NCBI RefSeq assembly: GCF_000820145.1
Contig: NZ_CDBW01000017.1
Coordinates: 276,301 to 340,300, forward strand
Origin: Aeromonas sobria
Lineage (GTDB): Bacteria > Pseudomonadota > Gammaproteobacteria > Enterobacterales > Aeromonadaceae
Length of the DNA: 64,000 nucleotides
Direction of reading: 5' to 3'
The number at the start of each line of letters is the position of its first letter. The first letter of the stretch is position 1. The notes below the pieces were generated by a model. That model saw only the letters and a list, made by a program, of their open reading frames with translations. It did not search any database and was not told the origin of the DNA. The translations under genes were made by a program, and so were the position numbers. Of this stretch, positions 26,355-33,880 are shown piece after piece.

Positions 26355-26668
26355 TCGTCAGTTTGCTGTTTCTGCATATCTGCGCGGCGCCTGTTGTGGC
26401 CGCATCACTGACCGAGGTAATAGATGAGAGTCTTACCGCTCAGGATTATCGGCTCATCGTGCGCGGTGGGCGCGGCGGCATGGCCCCGGGGGTTGTGGAG
26501 TCATTGCAAGCAGAAGCGAGAACCCGATGCGGAGTGCGTTATCTGGAAGGGTTCGGTGATGTGATTGAGATTGGCAAGGAGGCCGAGTTCGAACAGCGGG
26601 TTGACTATGCCACCCGATATAATCGACGGATGCTGGAAAAGTGCATGCCGGAGGCAATCGCGAGGTAA
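26333..26668 (+). CDS. Small exported partner of the metalloprotease, copy 2
   Basis: The protein has 111 residues. The ATG lies 22 bases inside the protease gene, with GGGAGGT 8 bases upstream, so translation is coupled. A signal peptide ends near 'VVAAS'; unlike copy 1 there is no good lipobox, so the product is probably a soluble periplasmic or secreted protein. 'QDYRLIVRGGRGGMAPG' and 'RCGVRYLEGFGDVIEIG' match copy 1, and the last cysteine ('LEKCMP') is kept. Function unknown. Confidence 0.75.
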   Translation: MAQVLRLVVSLLFLHICAAPVVAASLTEVIDESLTAQDYRLIVRGGRGGMAPGVVESLQAEARTRCGVRYLEGFGDVIEIGKEAEFEQRVDYATRYNRRMLEKCMPEAIAR

Positions 26669-26685
26669 TCGATGGCCGTGACATA

Positions 26686-26713
26686 CAGCGGGGAGGCAGT
26701 TGCCTCCCCGCTG
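26686..26713 (+). terminator. Strong hairpin after the second protease unit
   Basis: CAGCGGGGAGGCA and its exact reverse complement are separated by two bases, 17 bases after the stop. There is no T run, so it may end or protect the transcript. Confidence 0.6.
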
Positions 26714-26808
26714 CGTTATGGCTTGTCACCGCAAGAGGGGCGGAGCACAATGCCTGCGTCACTCTCTTGATGGTCGTGGAACCATTATTTATTTGAAGGA
26801 AAATCAAG

Positions 26809-27447
26809 ATGATGGATGTTGCTGATCTGCGCCGTGAATACTGCCGTGGCGGGCTGCACCGTGCCGATTTGCCGGCCGATCCGCTGGCGCTGTTCGAGAA
26901 GTGGTTGGCGCAGGCCTGTGAGGCCAAACTGACTGATCCCACCGCCATGGTGGTAGCGACGGTGGATGCCGATGGTCAGCCCTGGCAGCGCACCGTGCTG
27001 CTCAAGCACTACGACGCCCAGGGGATGGTCTTTTACACCAACATGGGCAGCCGCAAAGCGCACCAGCTGGAAGGTAACCCCCGTATCAGCCTGCTCTTCC
27101 CTTGGCACACCCTCGACCGTCAGGTTCATGTGACCGGCCGGGTGGAGAAGATGAGCACCTTCGAGGTGATGAAGTATTTCCACAGCCGCCCCAAGGATAG
27201 CCAGATCGCCGCCTGGGTTTCCAAGCAGTCGACCCGTATCTCGGCCCGCGGCGTGCTGGAGGCCAAGTTCCTCGAGCTCAAGCAGAAGTTTGCCAATGGC
27301 GACGTGCCGCTGCCGAGCTTCTGGGGTGGCTTCAGGGTGGTGATCGAGACGGTAGAGTTCTGGCAGGGTGGCGAACATCGGCTGCACGACCGCTTCTACT
27401 ACACCCGCGAAGGGGATGGCTGGCACATCGAGCGTCTGGCCCCCTGA
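26809..27447 (+). CDS. pdxH: Pyridoxamine/pyridoxine 5'-phosphate oxidase PdxH
   Basis: The protein has 212 residues. Family signatures are '[13 protein letters not shown]', '[33 protein letters not shown]', '[19 protein letters not shown]' (FMN binding) and the C-terminal '[26 protein letters not shown]'. It is an FMN enzyme that makes pyridoxal 5'-phosphate in the cytoplasm. A GST gene follows after 36 bases and may be in the same transcript. Confidence 0.96.
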   Translation: MMDVADLRREYCRGGLHRADLPADPLALFEKWLAQACEAKLTDPTAMVVATVDADGQPWQRTVLLKHYDAQGMVFYTNMGSRKAHQLEGNPRISLLFPWHTLDRQVHVTGRVEKMSTFEVMKYFHSRPKDSQIAAWVSKQSTRISARGVLEAKFLELKQKFANGDVPLPSFWGGFRVVIETVEFWQGGEHRLHDRFYYTREGDGWHIERLAP

Positions 27448-27483
27448 TCGCGCTGTTCAAATCCGTTTTCACAAGGAGTGTGT

Positions 27484-28098
27484 ATGCGTCTGTATGGAGA
27501 TCTGCGTTCCGGCAACTGCTACAAGGTGTGGCTGCTGGCCCGCTGGCTGGATCTGCCCCTTGAGTGGGTAGAGGTGGATATTCAGGCGGGGGATACCCGT
27601 ACCCCCGCGTTTCTGGCCATGAACCCCAATGGCAAGATCCCAGTGCTGGAGATGGGCCAAGGCGATGCGCTGGCTGAATCCAACGCCATCCTCTTCTATC
27701 TGGCGCAAGGCAGCGCCTTGTGGCCCACCGATCCGCGCCAGCAGGCCGAGGTGCTCAAGTGGATGTTCTTCGAGCAGTACAGCCATGAGCCCTATATCGC
27801 GGTGGCCCGCTTTATCGTTCACTATCTCGGCCGCCCCGAGTCGCAGGAGGCGCGGCTCGACGGGCTGAAAGCCGGTGGCGAGAAGGCGCTGGCGGTGATG
27901 GAGCAACAGTTGAAACAGAGCCCCTACCTGTGCGGCGATGCCCCGACCATCGCCGATATCGCCCTTTATGCCTATACCCACGTGGCAGAGGAGGGGATCT
28001 TCTCCCTGCAGGGGTGGCCAGCCATTCGTAGCTGGATCGCCCGTATCGAAGCCCACCCCCGCCACCGGACGCTGCCTGCGGCCTGTCAGGTCAGCTGA
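27484..28098 (+). CDS. Glutathione S-transferase family protein
   Basis: The protein has 204 residues. The ATG at 27484 follows AAGGAG. The N-terminal thioredoxin-like part has 'LYGDLRSGNCYKVWLLARWLDLPLEWVEV' and the glutathione-site 'NPNGKIPVLEM' and 'LAESNAILFYLA'; the C-terminal helical domain has 'PTIADIALYAYTHVAEEG'. Probably a soluble detoxification enzyme; the substrate is unknown. It shares one base with the next gene (TGATG), so the two are likely translated together. Confidence 0.88.
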   Translation: MRLYGDLRSGNCYKVWLLARWLDLPLEWVEVDIQAGDTRTPAFLAMNPNGKIPVLEMGQGDALAESNAILFYLAQGSALWPTDPRQQAEVLKWMFFEQYSHEPYIAVARFIVHYLGRPESQEARLDGLKAGGEKALAVMEQQLKQSPYLCGDAPTIADIALYAYTHVAEEGIFSLQGWPAIRSWIARIEAHPRHRTLPAACQVS

Positions 28099-29738
28099 TG
28101 GAACTGCTGATCGAGGCGACACTGTGGCAGCCGCAGTGGGCTGCGCTGTTGCGGCACTGGCAGCAGCAAGGCCATCGCTGGCAACTGCTGCTGGGCAAAG
28201 AGGCGGCGGCCGCCCTCGATCAAAGCAATGCTTCCTGGGCGAGTTGTCCCCCTGACGGGGTGCTTTGCCCGGGGGCCTTGCTGGCTGCCTGGCTCGATGG
28301 GGATCTGCTGGCGGATTTTCATGCTGATCCCAGTCGCCAGATCCTGATCAGCGCCTCTACCTCGCTGCTGACCCTCGCCAAGGAGCAGGGGCTGCTGACC
28401 CTTGGTCCGGTGGGGGCCGATCTGCCGCTCACCGCCGATGCCGATTTGGGCGCCGTGCTCAATCGCCTGCTGGCGCGCCGCGTGATGATACCTATGTTGG
28501 CCGAGGATTCGCACGCCGCTGGCGTGGTGCTGCGGCCACTGCAGGCTGCCGATGATCGCGAGATAGTGCGCTACTGCAGCGACGAGGCGCTGGCCCGCTA
28601 CACCCTCAATATTCCTCACCCCTATCCGCCAGAGGGGGCCCGTGACTGGCTGGCGCTCAGCTGGCGCAAGGCTGCGCTTGGGCTTGGCTGGAGCTGGGCC
28701 ATCACCTTGCCAGAGGAGGGTGGGGCTGCGCTGGTCGGGGTGATCTCCCTGCATTGGAATGGCGAGCTCGCCTGGTGGGTCGGCGTGCCCTGGCAGAATC
28801 GCGGTCTGGCGACCCGGGCCGCCGGCTTGGTCAAGGCGTTTGCCTTTGACCAACTGCAACTGCCTGCGCTGACGGCTCGCCATATGCCAGACAATTTAGC
28901 CTCCGGCCGGGTGATGGCAAAACTGGGGATGCACTATCGCGGGCGGCGCCATATCAGCGGTCGTCAGCCGTGCGAGGTGAGCTACTGGCGACTGGATCGT
29001 CCCCTCTCCTTGCCTGCCCCCCTGCTTGATGAGGTCACTCGCTGGCTTGAAGATGAGCGGATCGCTGTGGTGATCCTGCGCGATCCTGCAACGGCCAATC
29101 GGCAGAGTGCCAATGGCAAGCTGGCCATCTCGCTCTTTGTGGATGAGACCGGAACGGGGCAGGATCCCTGCCGTCTGCTTTGCCCGCCGCATCTTGAGGG
29201 GAGGCTGGATCTGCACTGTTACCCCGTTGCCCTGCTGGAGCAGGCCGAGCCGGATCAGTTGCCCCATCTTGGCGACGTGTTGCTTAAAGACAGGGATGAA
29301 CAGGGGTTGGCATGGCTGCTACAACTGGCGGCGCTGCAGCGTCAGGGGCCTGATCTGCTCAGCCGCGAGGAGCGAGCATCGAGGCTGCACTGGTTCAACC
29401 AATTGATGGCGCAGGCGCTGGGCGGCCATGGTGACTCGCCGCAGATGCGCTACCAGCAGTTACGGCTGCTGGTGGAGTTGCCGGAGCTGGCCGACGAGCT
29501 GGATGGCTGTTGGCATCAAGCGCCCGAACTGACCTTCGAGCGGCTGGTGCGGGAGGCTCCTGCCCTTTGGCTGGCCTACCGTGAGGTGATGAACAGGGTC
29601 ACGCCAGCTACGCTACGTGCCTTGCAGCAGCAGTTTGCAGCTCGTTTTCCTGAGTGCACCCTCCCATTTTTGGACAAAGGTACTCAGAATGACCAGCAGT
29701 TGTGTGGAATAATGCCCGCTCTGCTGTACGAGGAGTAA
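28098..29738 (+). CDS. Multi-domain protein with a central RimJ/RimL-type GNAT acetyltransferase
   Basis: The protein has 546 residues. The central part (about 145-298) is a GNAT domain of the RimJ/RimL kind: 'VVLRPLQAADDREIVRYCSDEALARYTLNIPHPYP', 'WWVGVPWQNRGLATRAAG' for acetyl-CoA, and 'NLASGRVMAKLGMHYRGR'. Residues 1-140 form a separate alpha/beta region that I can only compare loosely with a degenerate HAD-like fold. Residues 305-546 start 'IAVVILRDP...KLAISLFVDE', which resembles a nucleotidyltransferase fold that has lost its GS and DxD residues, then a helical tail. The whole layout is unusual. Starts on the GST stop and is followed 6 bases later by another GNAT gene. Confidence 0.75.
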   Translation: MELLIEATLWQPQWAALLRHWQQQGHRWQLLLGKEAAAALDQSNASWASCPPDGVLCPGALLAAWLDGDLLADFHADPSRQILISASTSLLTLAKEQGLLTLGPVGADLPLTADADLGAVLNRLLARRVMIPMLAEDSHAAGVVLRPLQAADDREIVRYCSDEALARYTLNIPHPYPPEGARDWLALSWRKAALGLGWSWAITLPEEGGAALVGVISLHWNGELAWWVGVPWQNRGLATRAAGLVKAFAFDQLQLPALTARHMPDNLASGRVMAKLGMHYRGRRHISGRQPCEVSYWRLDRPLSLPAPLLDEVTRWLEDERIAVVILRDPATANRQSANGKLAISLFVDETGTGQDPCRLLCPPHLEGRLDLHCYPVALLEQAEPDQLPHLGDVLLKDRDEQGLAWLLQLAALQRQGPDLLSREERASRLHWFNQLMAQALGGHGDSPQMRYQQLRLLVELPELADELDGCWHQAPELTFERLVREAPALWLAYREVMNRVTPATLRALQQQFAARFPECTLPFLDKGTQNDQQLCGIMPALLYEE

Positions 29739-29744
29739 CGTTGT

Positions 29745-30287
29745 ATGTTGAGAACCGAGCGCCCCGGTGACATGTTACCGGTCTACGAACTGGTCAGTGC
29801 CGCCTTCGGTCGTGCCGAAGAGGCTGAACTGGTCAACCGTCTGCGCGAATGTGGCGCTGCCGTGGTGACCATGGTCGAAGAGGAAGAGTTCGAGTTCATG
29901 GGGCACCTGATGCTAAGCCCGATCACCATTAACGGCATGGAAGGGCCCTGGCTCGGTCTGGCGCCGGTAGCGGTTCATCCCGATTGGCAAGGCCAGGGGA
30001 TTGGCTCTGATCTGGTGCGTGAAGGGCTGGATACGGCACTCGAAATGGACTGGAAAGGGGTAGTGGTACTCGGCGATCCGGTTTACTACAGCCGTTTCGG
30101 TTTCCGCCCAGCCAGCGAGTTTGGCCTGCACTGCATCTATGAAGTGCCTGCTGACTGTTTCATGGCGATGGAGCTGCAGGAGAGTGGTTTTGCTGGTGTG
30201 CAGGGTGAGGTGCTCTATCACCCCCTGTTTGATGAAATGCCTGACGAGCAGCAAGAAGAACAAGAAGTACAAGCAATACACCTATAG
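29745..30287 (+). CDS. YhbS-like GNAT N-acetyltransferase
   Basis: The protein has 180 residues. The GNAT fold is clear from 'LGLAPVAVHPDWQGQGIGSDLVREGL' (acetyl-CoA pyrophosphate loop QGQGIG) and 'VVVLGDPVYYSRFGFRPASEFG', which is the typical YhbS-type pattern. The C-terminus is strongly acidic and glutamate/glutamine-rich. It lies directly after the three-part GNAT protein and is the last gene of the pdxH-GST run. The acceptor substrate is unknown. Confidence 0.85.
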   Translation: MLRTERPGDMLPVYELVSAAFGRAEEAELVNRLRECGAAVVTMVEEEEFEFMGHLMLSPITINGMEGPWLGLAPVAVHPDWQGQGIGSDLVREGLDTALEMDWKGVVVLGDPVYYSRFGFRPASEFGLHCIYEVPADCFMAMELQESGFAGVQGEVLYHPLFDEMPDEQQEEQEVQAIHL

Positions 30288-30616
30288 CGAAAATCCTCAT
30301 TGACCTTGATGGCGTCCCCGGCTTGAGGGGGCGTCTTGGCTGGTATGGCCACGCTGCAGGGTCAAGCAGGTTCACCCTGTGCATGGTCATTAAAAGGCTG
30401 TGCCATGGCGGTCCCCCTCTCCCCGTATCCTCTGCTGGGCAGTAGCAACCCTAGCTCCCTCTCTCTTTATCCTCTTGCGCGTTATTGGCGGCGAACTGTG
30501 CCACTGGTCACCATCATGGCCGACAACCCGTTCACCCCTCTTGCAACAAGAGGGGTGAACAGCATCAAAATAATGGACAGGGGATCTTGGTCGATCAGGA
30601 TTTAGGCACTCAGGGA
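30288..30616. other. Convergent intergenic gap with two hairpins
   Basis: No gene is visible. A weak hairpin CGTCCCC / GGGGGCG at 30313-30333 could end the GNAT gene. A perfect 14-base inverted repeat lies at 30530-30560 (separate entry). Confidence 0.6.
30530..30560. repeat. Perfect 14-base inverted repeat
   Basis: GTTCACCCCTCTTG, three bases (CAA), then its exact complement. No T run follows on either strand. Between convergent genes it may be an atypical bidirectional terminator or a protein site. Confidence 0.6.
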
Positions 30617-31966
30617 TTACTGAGAGATTTTAATCTGATCCGCGCTGTGCAGCGGGATGCGAAACACCGTCAGGCGCAGGAACAGGTAGATGGCCCCCAG
30701 CGCCGCCCAGACTAGCCCCAGCTCGAAGGAGGAGGGTTCGAGGTTGAGCCACAGCACCCCGATGCAGGCGGCGCCACAGAGCGGTAGCAGCAGGTACATC
30801 AGGTGATCCTTGAGGGTTTTGTTGCGGCCAAGCTTCACATAGAAGTGGGCAATCACCGCCAGATTGACGAAGGTGAAGGCCACCAGTGCGCCGAAGTTGA
30901 TCAGCGCCAGTGCCATCTCCAGATCCAGCGATACCGCAGAGAGCGCCAGCAGACCGACCAGCAGCACGTTGAAGGCCGGGGTCTGCCACTTCGGATGGAT
31001 ATAGCCGAAGAAGCGGGCCGGCAGCGCGCGATCACGGCCCATCACGTAGAGCAGGCGCGATACACCGGCGTGGGAAGCGAGCCCCGAGGCCAGCACCGCT
31101 ACCGTAGTGCAAACCAGCACCACCGACTGGAACAGCTTGCCACCCACGTAGAGGGCGATCTCCGGCAGTACTGCATCTGGATGCTGGAAGCGGGAGATGT
31201 CGGGGAAGTAGAGCTGCAAAAAATAAGAGGTACTGACGAACAGCACACCGCCGATCAGCGCCGTCAGCACGATGGCACGGGGGATCACCCGATCCGCATC
31301 CGGAGTCTCTTCCGACAGGGTACTGATGGCGTCAAACCCGAGAAATGACAGACACAAGATGGAGGCACCCATCAATACCGGTGAAATGTGGATCTGTTCG
31401 GAGAAGAAGGGACGGCTGCTGGCTACGGTTCCCAGCCCTTCACCGTTGTGAACGCCCCAGGCGATCAGGCCGATGAAGATGGCGATGATACTGAATTGCA
31501 TCACCACGATCAGGCTGTTGAAGTTGGCCACCAGCTTGATGCCGCGCAGATTGAGGGCGGTCATCACCACCGCCAGCCCGAAGATATAGGTCCAGGGCTC
31601 CACCTCAGGGAACAGGGCACCCAGATAGATCTTGGCCAGCAGCATGTTGATCATCGGCATGAACATGTAGTCGAGCAGGGAGGTCCAGCCCACCATAAAG
31701 CCGACATAGGGGTGAAACACCTTCTGGGCATAGGTATAGGCGGAGCCGGCTGACGGGAACTTGCGCACCAGATGGCCGTAGCTCAGGGCAGTGAACAGCA
31801 TGCCGATCAGGGCAAACAGGTAGGCGGTCGGCACATGGCCTTCGGTGATCTCGGTGACGATGCCGAAGGTGTCGAATACCGCCATGGGGGTGAGGTAAGC
31901 CAGACCCATAACCACGACCTGCCACAGTTTGAGGGTCTTTTTCAGACCAACCTGTTGGGCCGCCAT
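30617..31966 (-). CDS. puuP: APC-family amino acid/polyamine permease, probable putrescine importer PuuP
   Basis: The protein has 449 residues and about twelve membrane helices. The start '[31 protein letters not shown]' and '[27 protein letters not shown]' are typical of the PuuP branch of the APC superfamily. Its neighbours gabT, gabD, puuR and puuB form a putrescine/GABA pathway, which supports putrescine as substrate. The ATG overlaps the stop of a 43-codon upstream ORF (TAATG). Inner membrane. It could also carry another amine. Confidence 0.75.
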   Translation of the reverse strand: MAAQQVGLKKTLKLWQVVVMGLAYLTPMAVFDTFGIVTEITEGHVPTAYLFALIGMLFTALSYGHLVRKFPSAGSAYTYAQKVFHPYVGFMVGWTSLLDYMFMPMINMLLAKIYLGALFPEVEPWTYIFGLAVVMTALNLRGIKLVANFNSLIVVMQFSIIAIFIGLIAWGVHNGEGLGTVASSRPFFSEQIHISPVLMGASILCLSFLGFDAISTLSEETPDADRVIPRAIVLTALIGGVLFVSTSYFLQLYFPDISRFQHPDAVLPEIALYVGGKLFQSVVLVCTTVAVLASGLASHAGVSRLLYVMGRDRALPARFFGYIHPKWQTPAFNVLLVGLLALSAVSLDLEMALALINFGALVAFTFVNLAVIAHFYVKLGRNKTLKDHLMYLLLPLCGAACIGVLWLNLEPSSFELGLVWAALGAIYLFLRLTVFRIPLHSADQIKISQ

Positions 31967-32097
31967 TATGCATGTTCCTCATGCAGTGCCAGAGTGGCAC
32001 GGTCCATCAACGAAACCGGGAGGAAAGCCCGGGAATCAAAGGCGCCAGGGTGGCGCACACCGGCCATGGCCGGTTGGAAAGCATAGAGATGCCCCAT
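31966..32097 (-). CDS. Small ORF (43 codons) coupled to puuP
   Basis: This reading frame starts at ATG 32097 with a strong GAGGA ribosome site (32103-32107), encodes [18 protein letters not shown] and a further 25 residues ending HEEHA, and its TAA overlaps the puuP ATG as TAATG. There is no separate strong ribosome site for puuP. I do not recognise the peptide. It may be a leader that couples translation of puuP, or a small functional protein. Not hydrophobic. Confidence 0.55.
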   Translation of the reverse strand: MGHLYAFQPAMAGVRHPGAFDSRAFLPVSLMDRATLALHEEHA

Positions 32098-32194
32098 GTT
32101 GTTCCTCACTAGACTTGATGTCGGGAGATTGCTGCCAATCTCGCTATCTTTTCCGGGGGTGATCCGGCCTCGTTTATGGGTTTGTTCACTGTAT

Positions 32195-32233
32195 AAAAAA
32201 GAACCGATAACCTTGTGTTATATCGGTTCTTTC
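32195..32233 (-). terminator. Rho-independent terminator downstream of gabT
   Basis: AAAGAACCGATA / TATCGGTTCTTT hairpin. On the minus strand it is followed by TTTTTTATAC, about 100 bases after the gabT stop, so gabT is separated from the puuP transcript. The rest of the gap up to 32332 holds a G-run/C-run imperfect stem at 32261-32287 and no gene. Confidence 0.75.
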
Positions 32234-32332
32234 AGTGGCCGCGCATTGTGCATTTGCAGGGCCCCCCTGACAAGAAAAAAAGGGGGCAAAACTGCATTTT
32301 TTTGCACAAGTGAGCGGTCACTTTGTTGCTGG

Positions 32333-33622
32333 TCAGGCCAGTGCGGCCTCCAGTGATTTTTCAAGGAGTTGCAGCCCCTCGTCAATCACTGCCGCAGGGG
32401 CGGTCAGGGGGGCGAGAAAACGGATAACATTTGCGCGCACCCCGCATGAGAGCAGGATCAGACCCCGTTTACCCGCCTCGGCTACCAGCCGCTTGGTGAG
32501 GTCGGGATCCGGCTGGTGGGCATCACGCTGTTTTACCAGCTCCATGGCCACCATGGCACCGGGGCCGCGAATTTGACCTATGCAGTCAAAACGCTCAGCT
32601 ATGCGTTCCAGCGTCACCTTAATCTGCTCACCTTGCGCCAACGCCTTTTGATTGAGCTGCTCCTCTTCGATCACCTGTAAAACGGCCAGTGCGGCGGCGC
32701 AGGCGATGGGGGATCCCGCGTAGGTGCCACCGAGGCCCCCCGGCTTGGCGGCGTTCATGATCTCCGCCTTGCCTACCACTGCCGAGAGGGGGAAACCCCC
32801 CGCCAGACTCTTGGCCAGGGTCATGATGTCCGGCTCGATACCGGCATACTCGGTGGCGAAGGTTTTACCGGTGCGGCAAAACCCGCTCTGGATCTCGTCG
32901 CAGATGAGCAGAATGCCGTGCTGGTCGCACACGCTGCGCAGTTTTTGCATAAAGCTTGGGGAGGCGGGGTAGAAGCCACCCTCACCCTGTACCGGCTCGA
33001 TGATGATGGCGGCAACCCGGCTCGGCTCGATGTCAGCGCTGAAGCAGAGCTCGAGGGCGTGCATAGCATCCTCTTCACTCACCCCCAGATAGTCTGCGGG
33101 GAAGGGGATGTGGTAGACCTCGCCGGGGAAGGGGCCAAAGCCGGTCTTGTAGGGGACCACCTTGCCGGTGAGCGCCATCCCCATCATGGTGCGGCCGTGA
33201 AAGCCCCCCTTGAAGGCGATGGTGCCGCTGCGACCGGTGTGGGCGCGGGCGATCTTGATGGCGTTCTCGACCGCCTCGGCGCCGGTGGAGAGAAACAGGG
33301 TGCGCTTCGGGGTCGGGCCGGGCACCAGCGCATTGAGCTTCTCGGCAAGCTCGATATAGCCGGGGTAGGGGGTGACCTGAAAGCAGGTGTGGCTGAACTT
33401 TTCCAGCTGATCGCGCACCGCCGCCACCACTTTCGGGTGGTTGTGGCCGGTGTTGAGCACGGCGATGCCGGAGGCAAAGTCGATGTAGCGGTTGCCCTCC
33501 ACATCCCACAGCTCGGCGTTTTGCGCACGGTCGATAAAGACCGGCAGCAGGGTGCCGACGCCGTTGACCACCGCCGCCTCGCGGCGCGCTTGCCACGCCT
33601 TGTTTGATTCTGACTGACTCAT
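32333..33622 (-). CDS. gabT: 4-Aminobutyrate aminotransferase GabT (PuuE-type role)
   Basis: The protein has 429 residues. The frame is open to 33811, but the ATG at 33622 with GGAGGAAAG upstream gives the normal start MSQSESNKAWQARREAAVVNG. Class III aminotransferase signatures are 'IDFASGIAVLNTGHNHPKVVAAV', 'FLSTGAEAVENAIKIARAHTGR', 'DEIQSGFCRTGKTFATEYAGIEPDIMTLAKSLAGG' with the pyridoxal phosphate lysine in AKSLAGG. It converts GABA and 2-oxoglutarate to succinate semialdehyde and glutamate, which the adjacent gabD product oxidises. Confidence 0.94.
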   Translation of the reverse strand: MSQSESNKAWQARREAAVVNGVGTLLPVFIDRAQNAELWDVEGNRYIDFASGIAVLNTGHNHPKVVAAVRDQLEKFSHTCFQVTPYPGYIELAEKLNALVPGPTPKRTLFLSTGAEAVENAIKIARAHTGRSGTIAFKGGFHGRTMMGMALTGKVVPYKTGFGPFPGEVYHIPFPADYLGVSEEDAMHALELCFSADIEPSRVAAIIIEPVQGEGGFYPASPSFMQKLRSVCDQHGILLICDEIQSGFCRTGKTFATEYAGIEPDIMTLAKSLAGGFPLSAVVGKAEIMNAAKPGGLGGTYAGSPIACAAALAVLQVIEEEQLNQKALAQGEQIKVTLERIAERFDCIGQIRGPGAMVAMELVKQRDAHQPDPDLTKRLVAEAGKRGLILLSCGVRANVIRFLAPLTAPAAVIDEGLQLLEKSLEAALA

Positions 33623-33837
33623 CTTTCCTCCCTGAGGGGCCGCAGCCCCCGATATTCCCTGACTGAATGTGTGGCGGGCGATCTGGCGCCCATCACCGCC
33701 GATCAGCCCATTGGGCACATTCGGCGGCGTGTGGTTTGCGCTGCAGCAGCCCTCTCGGGTAAAGCAACTGGCCTGTTTAGGCCCCTTGCCGCCTCGGGCG
33801 AACTCCTGCATCTATCTATCAAAACGATGGGTTAAGT

Positions 33838-33868
33838 GGCCAAGGCATCGATGAATGGGATGCTTTGG
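33838..33868 (-). other. Hairpin between gabD and gabT
   Basis: GGCCAAGGCATC and GATGCTTTGGCC pair with one mismatch around a 7-9 base loop, just after the gabD stop. No T run follows, so it may reduce rather than stop transcription into gabT, or protect the gabD mRNA end. The remaining gap 33623-33837 shows no gene. Confidence 0.5.
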
Positions 33869-33880
33869 CCTTCTGTTGCC

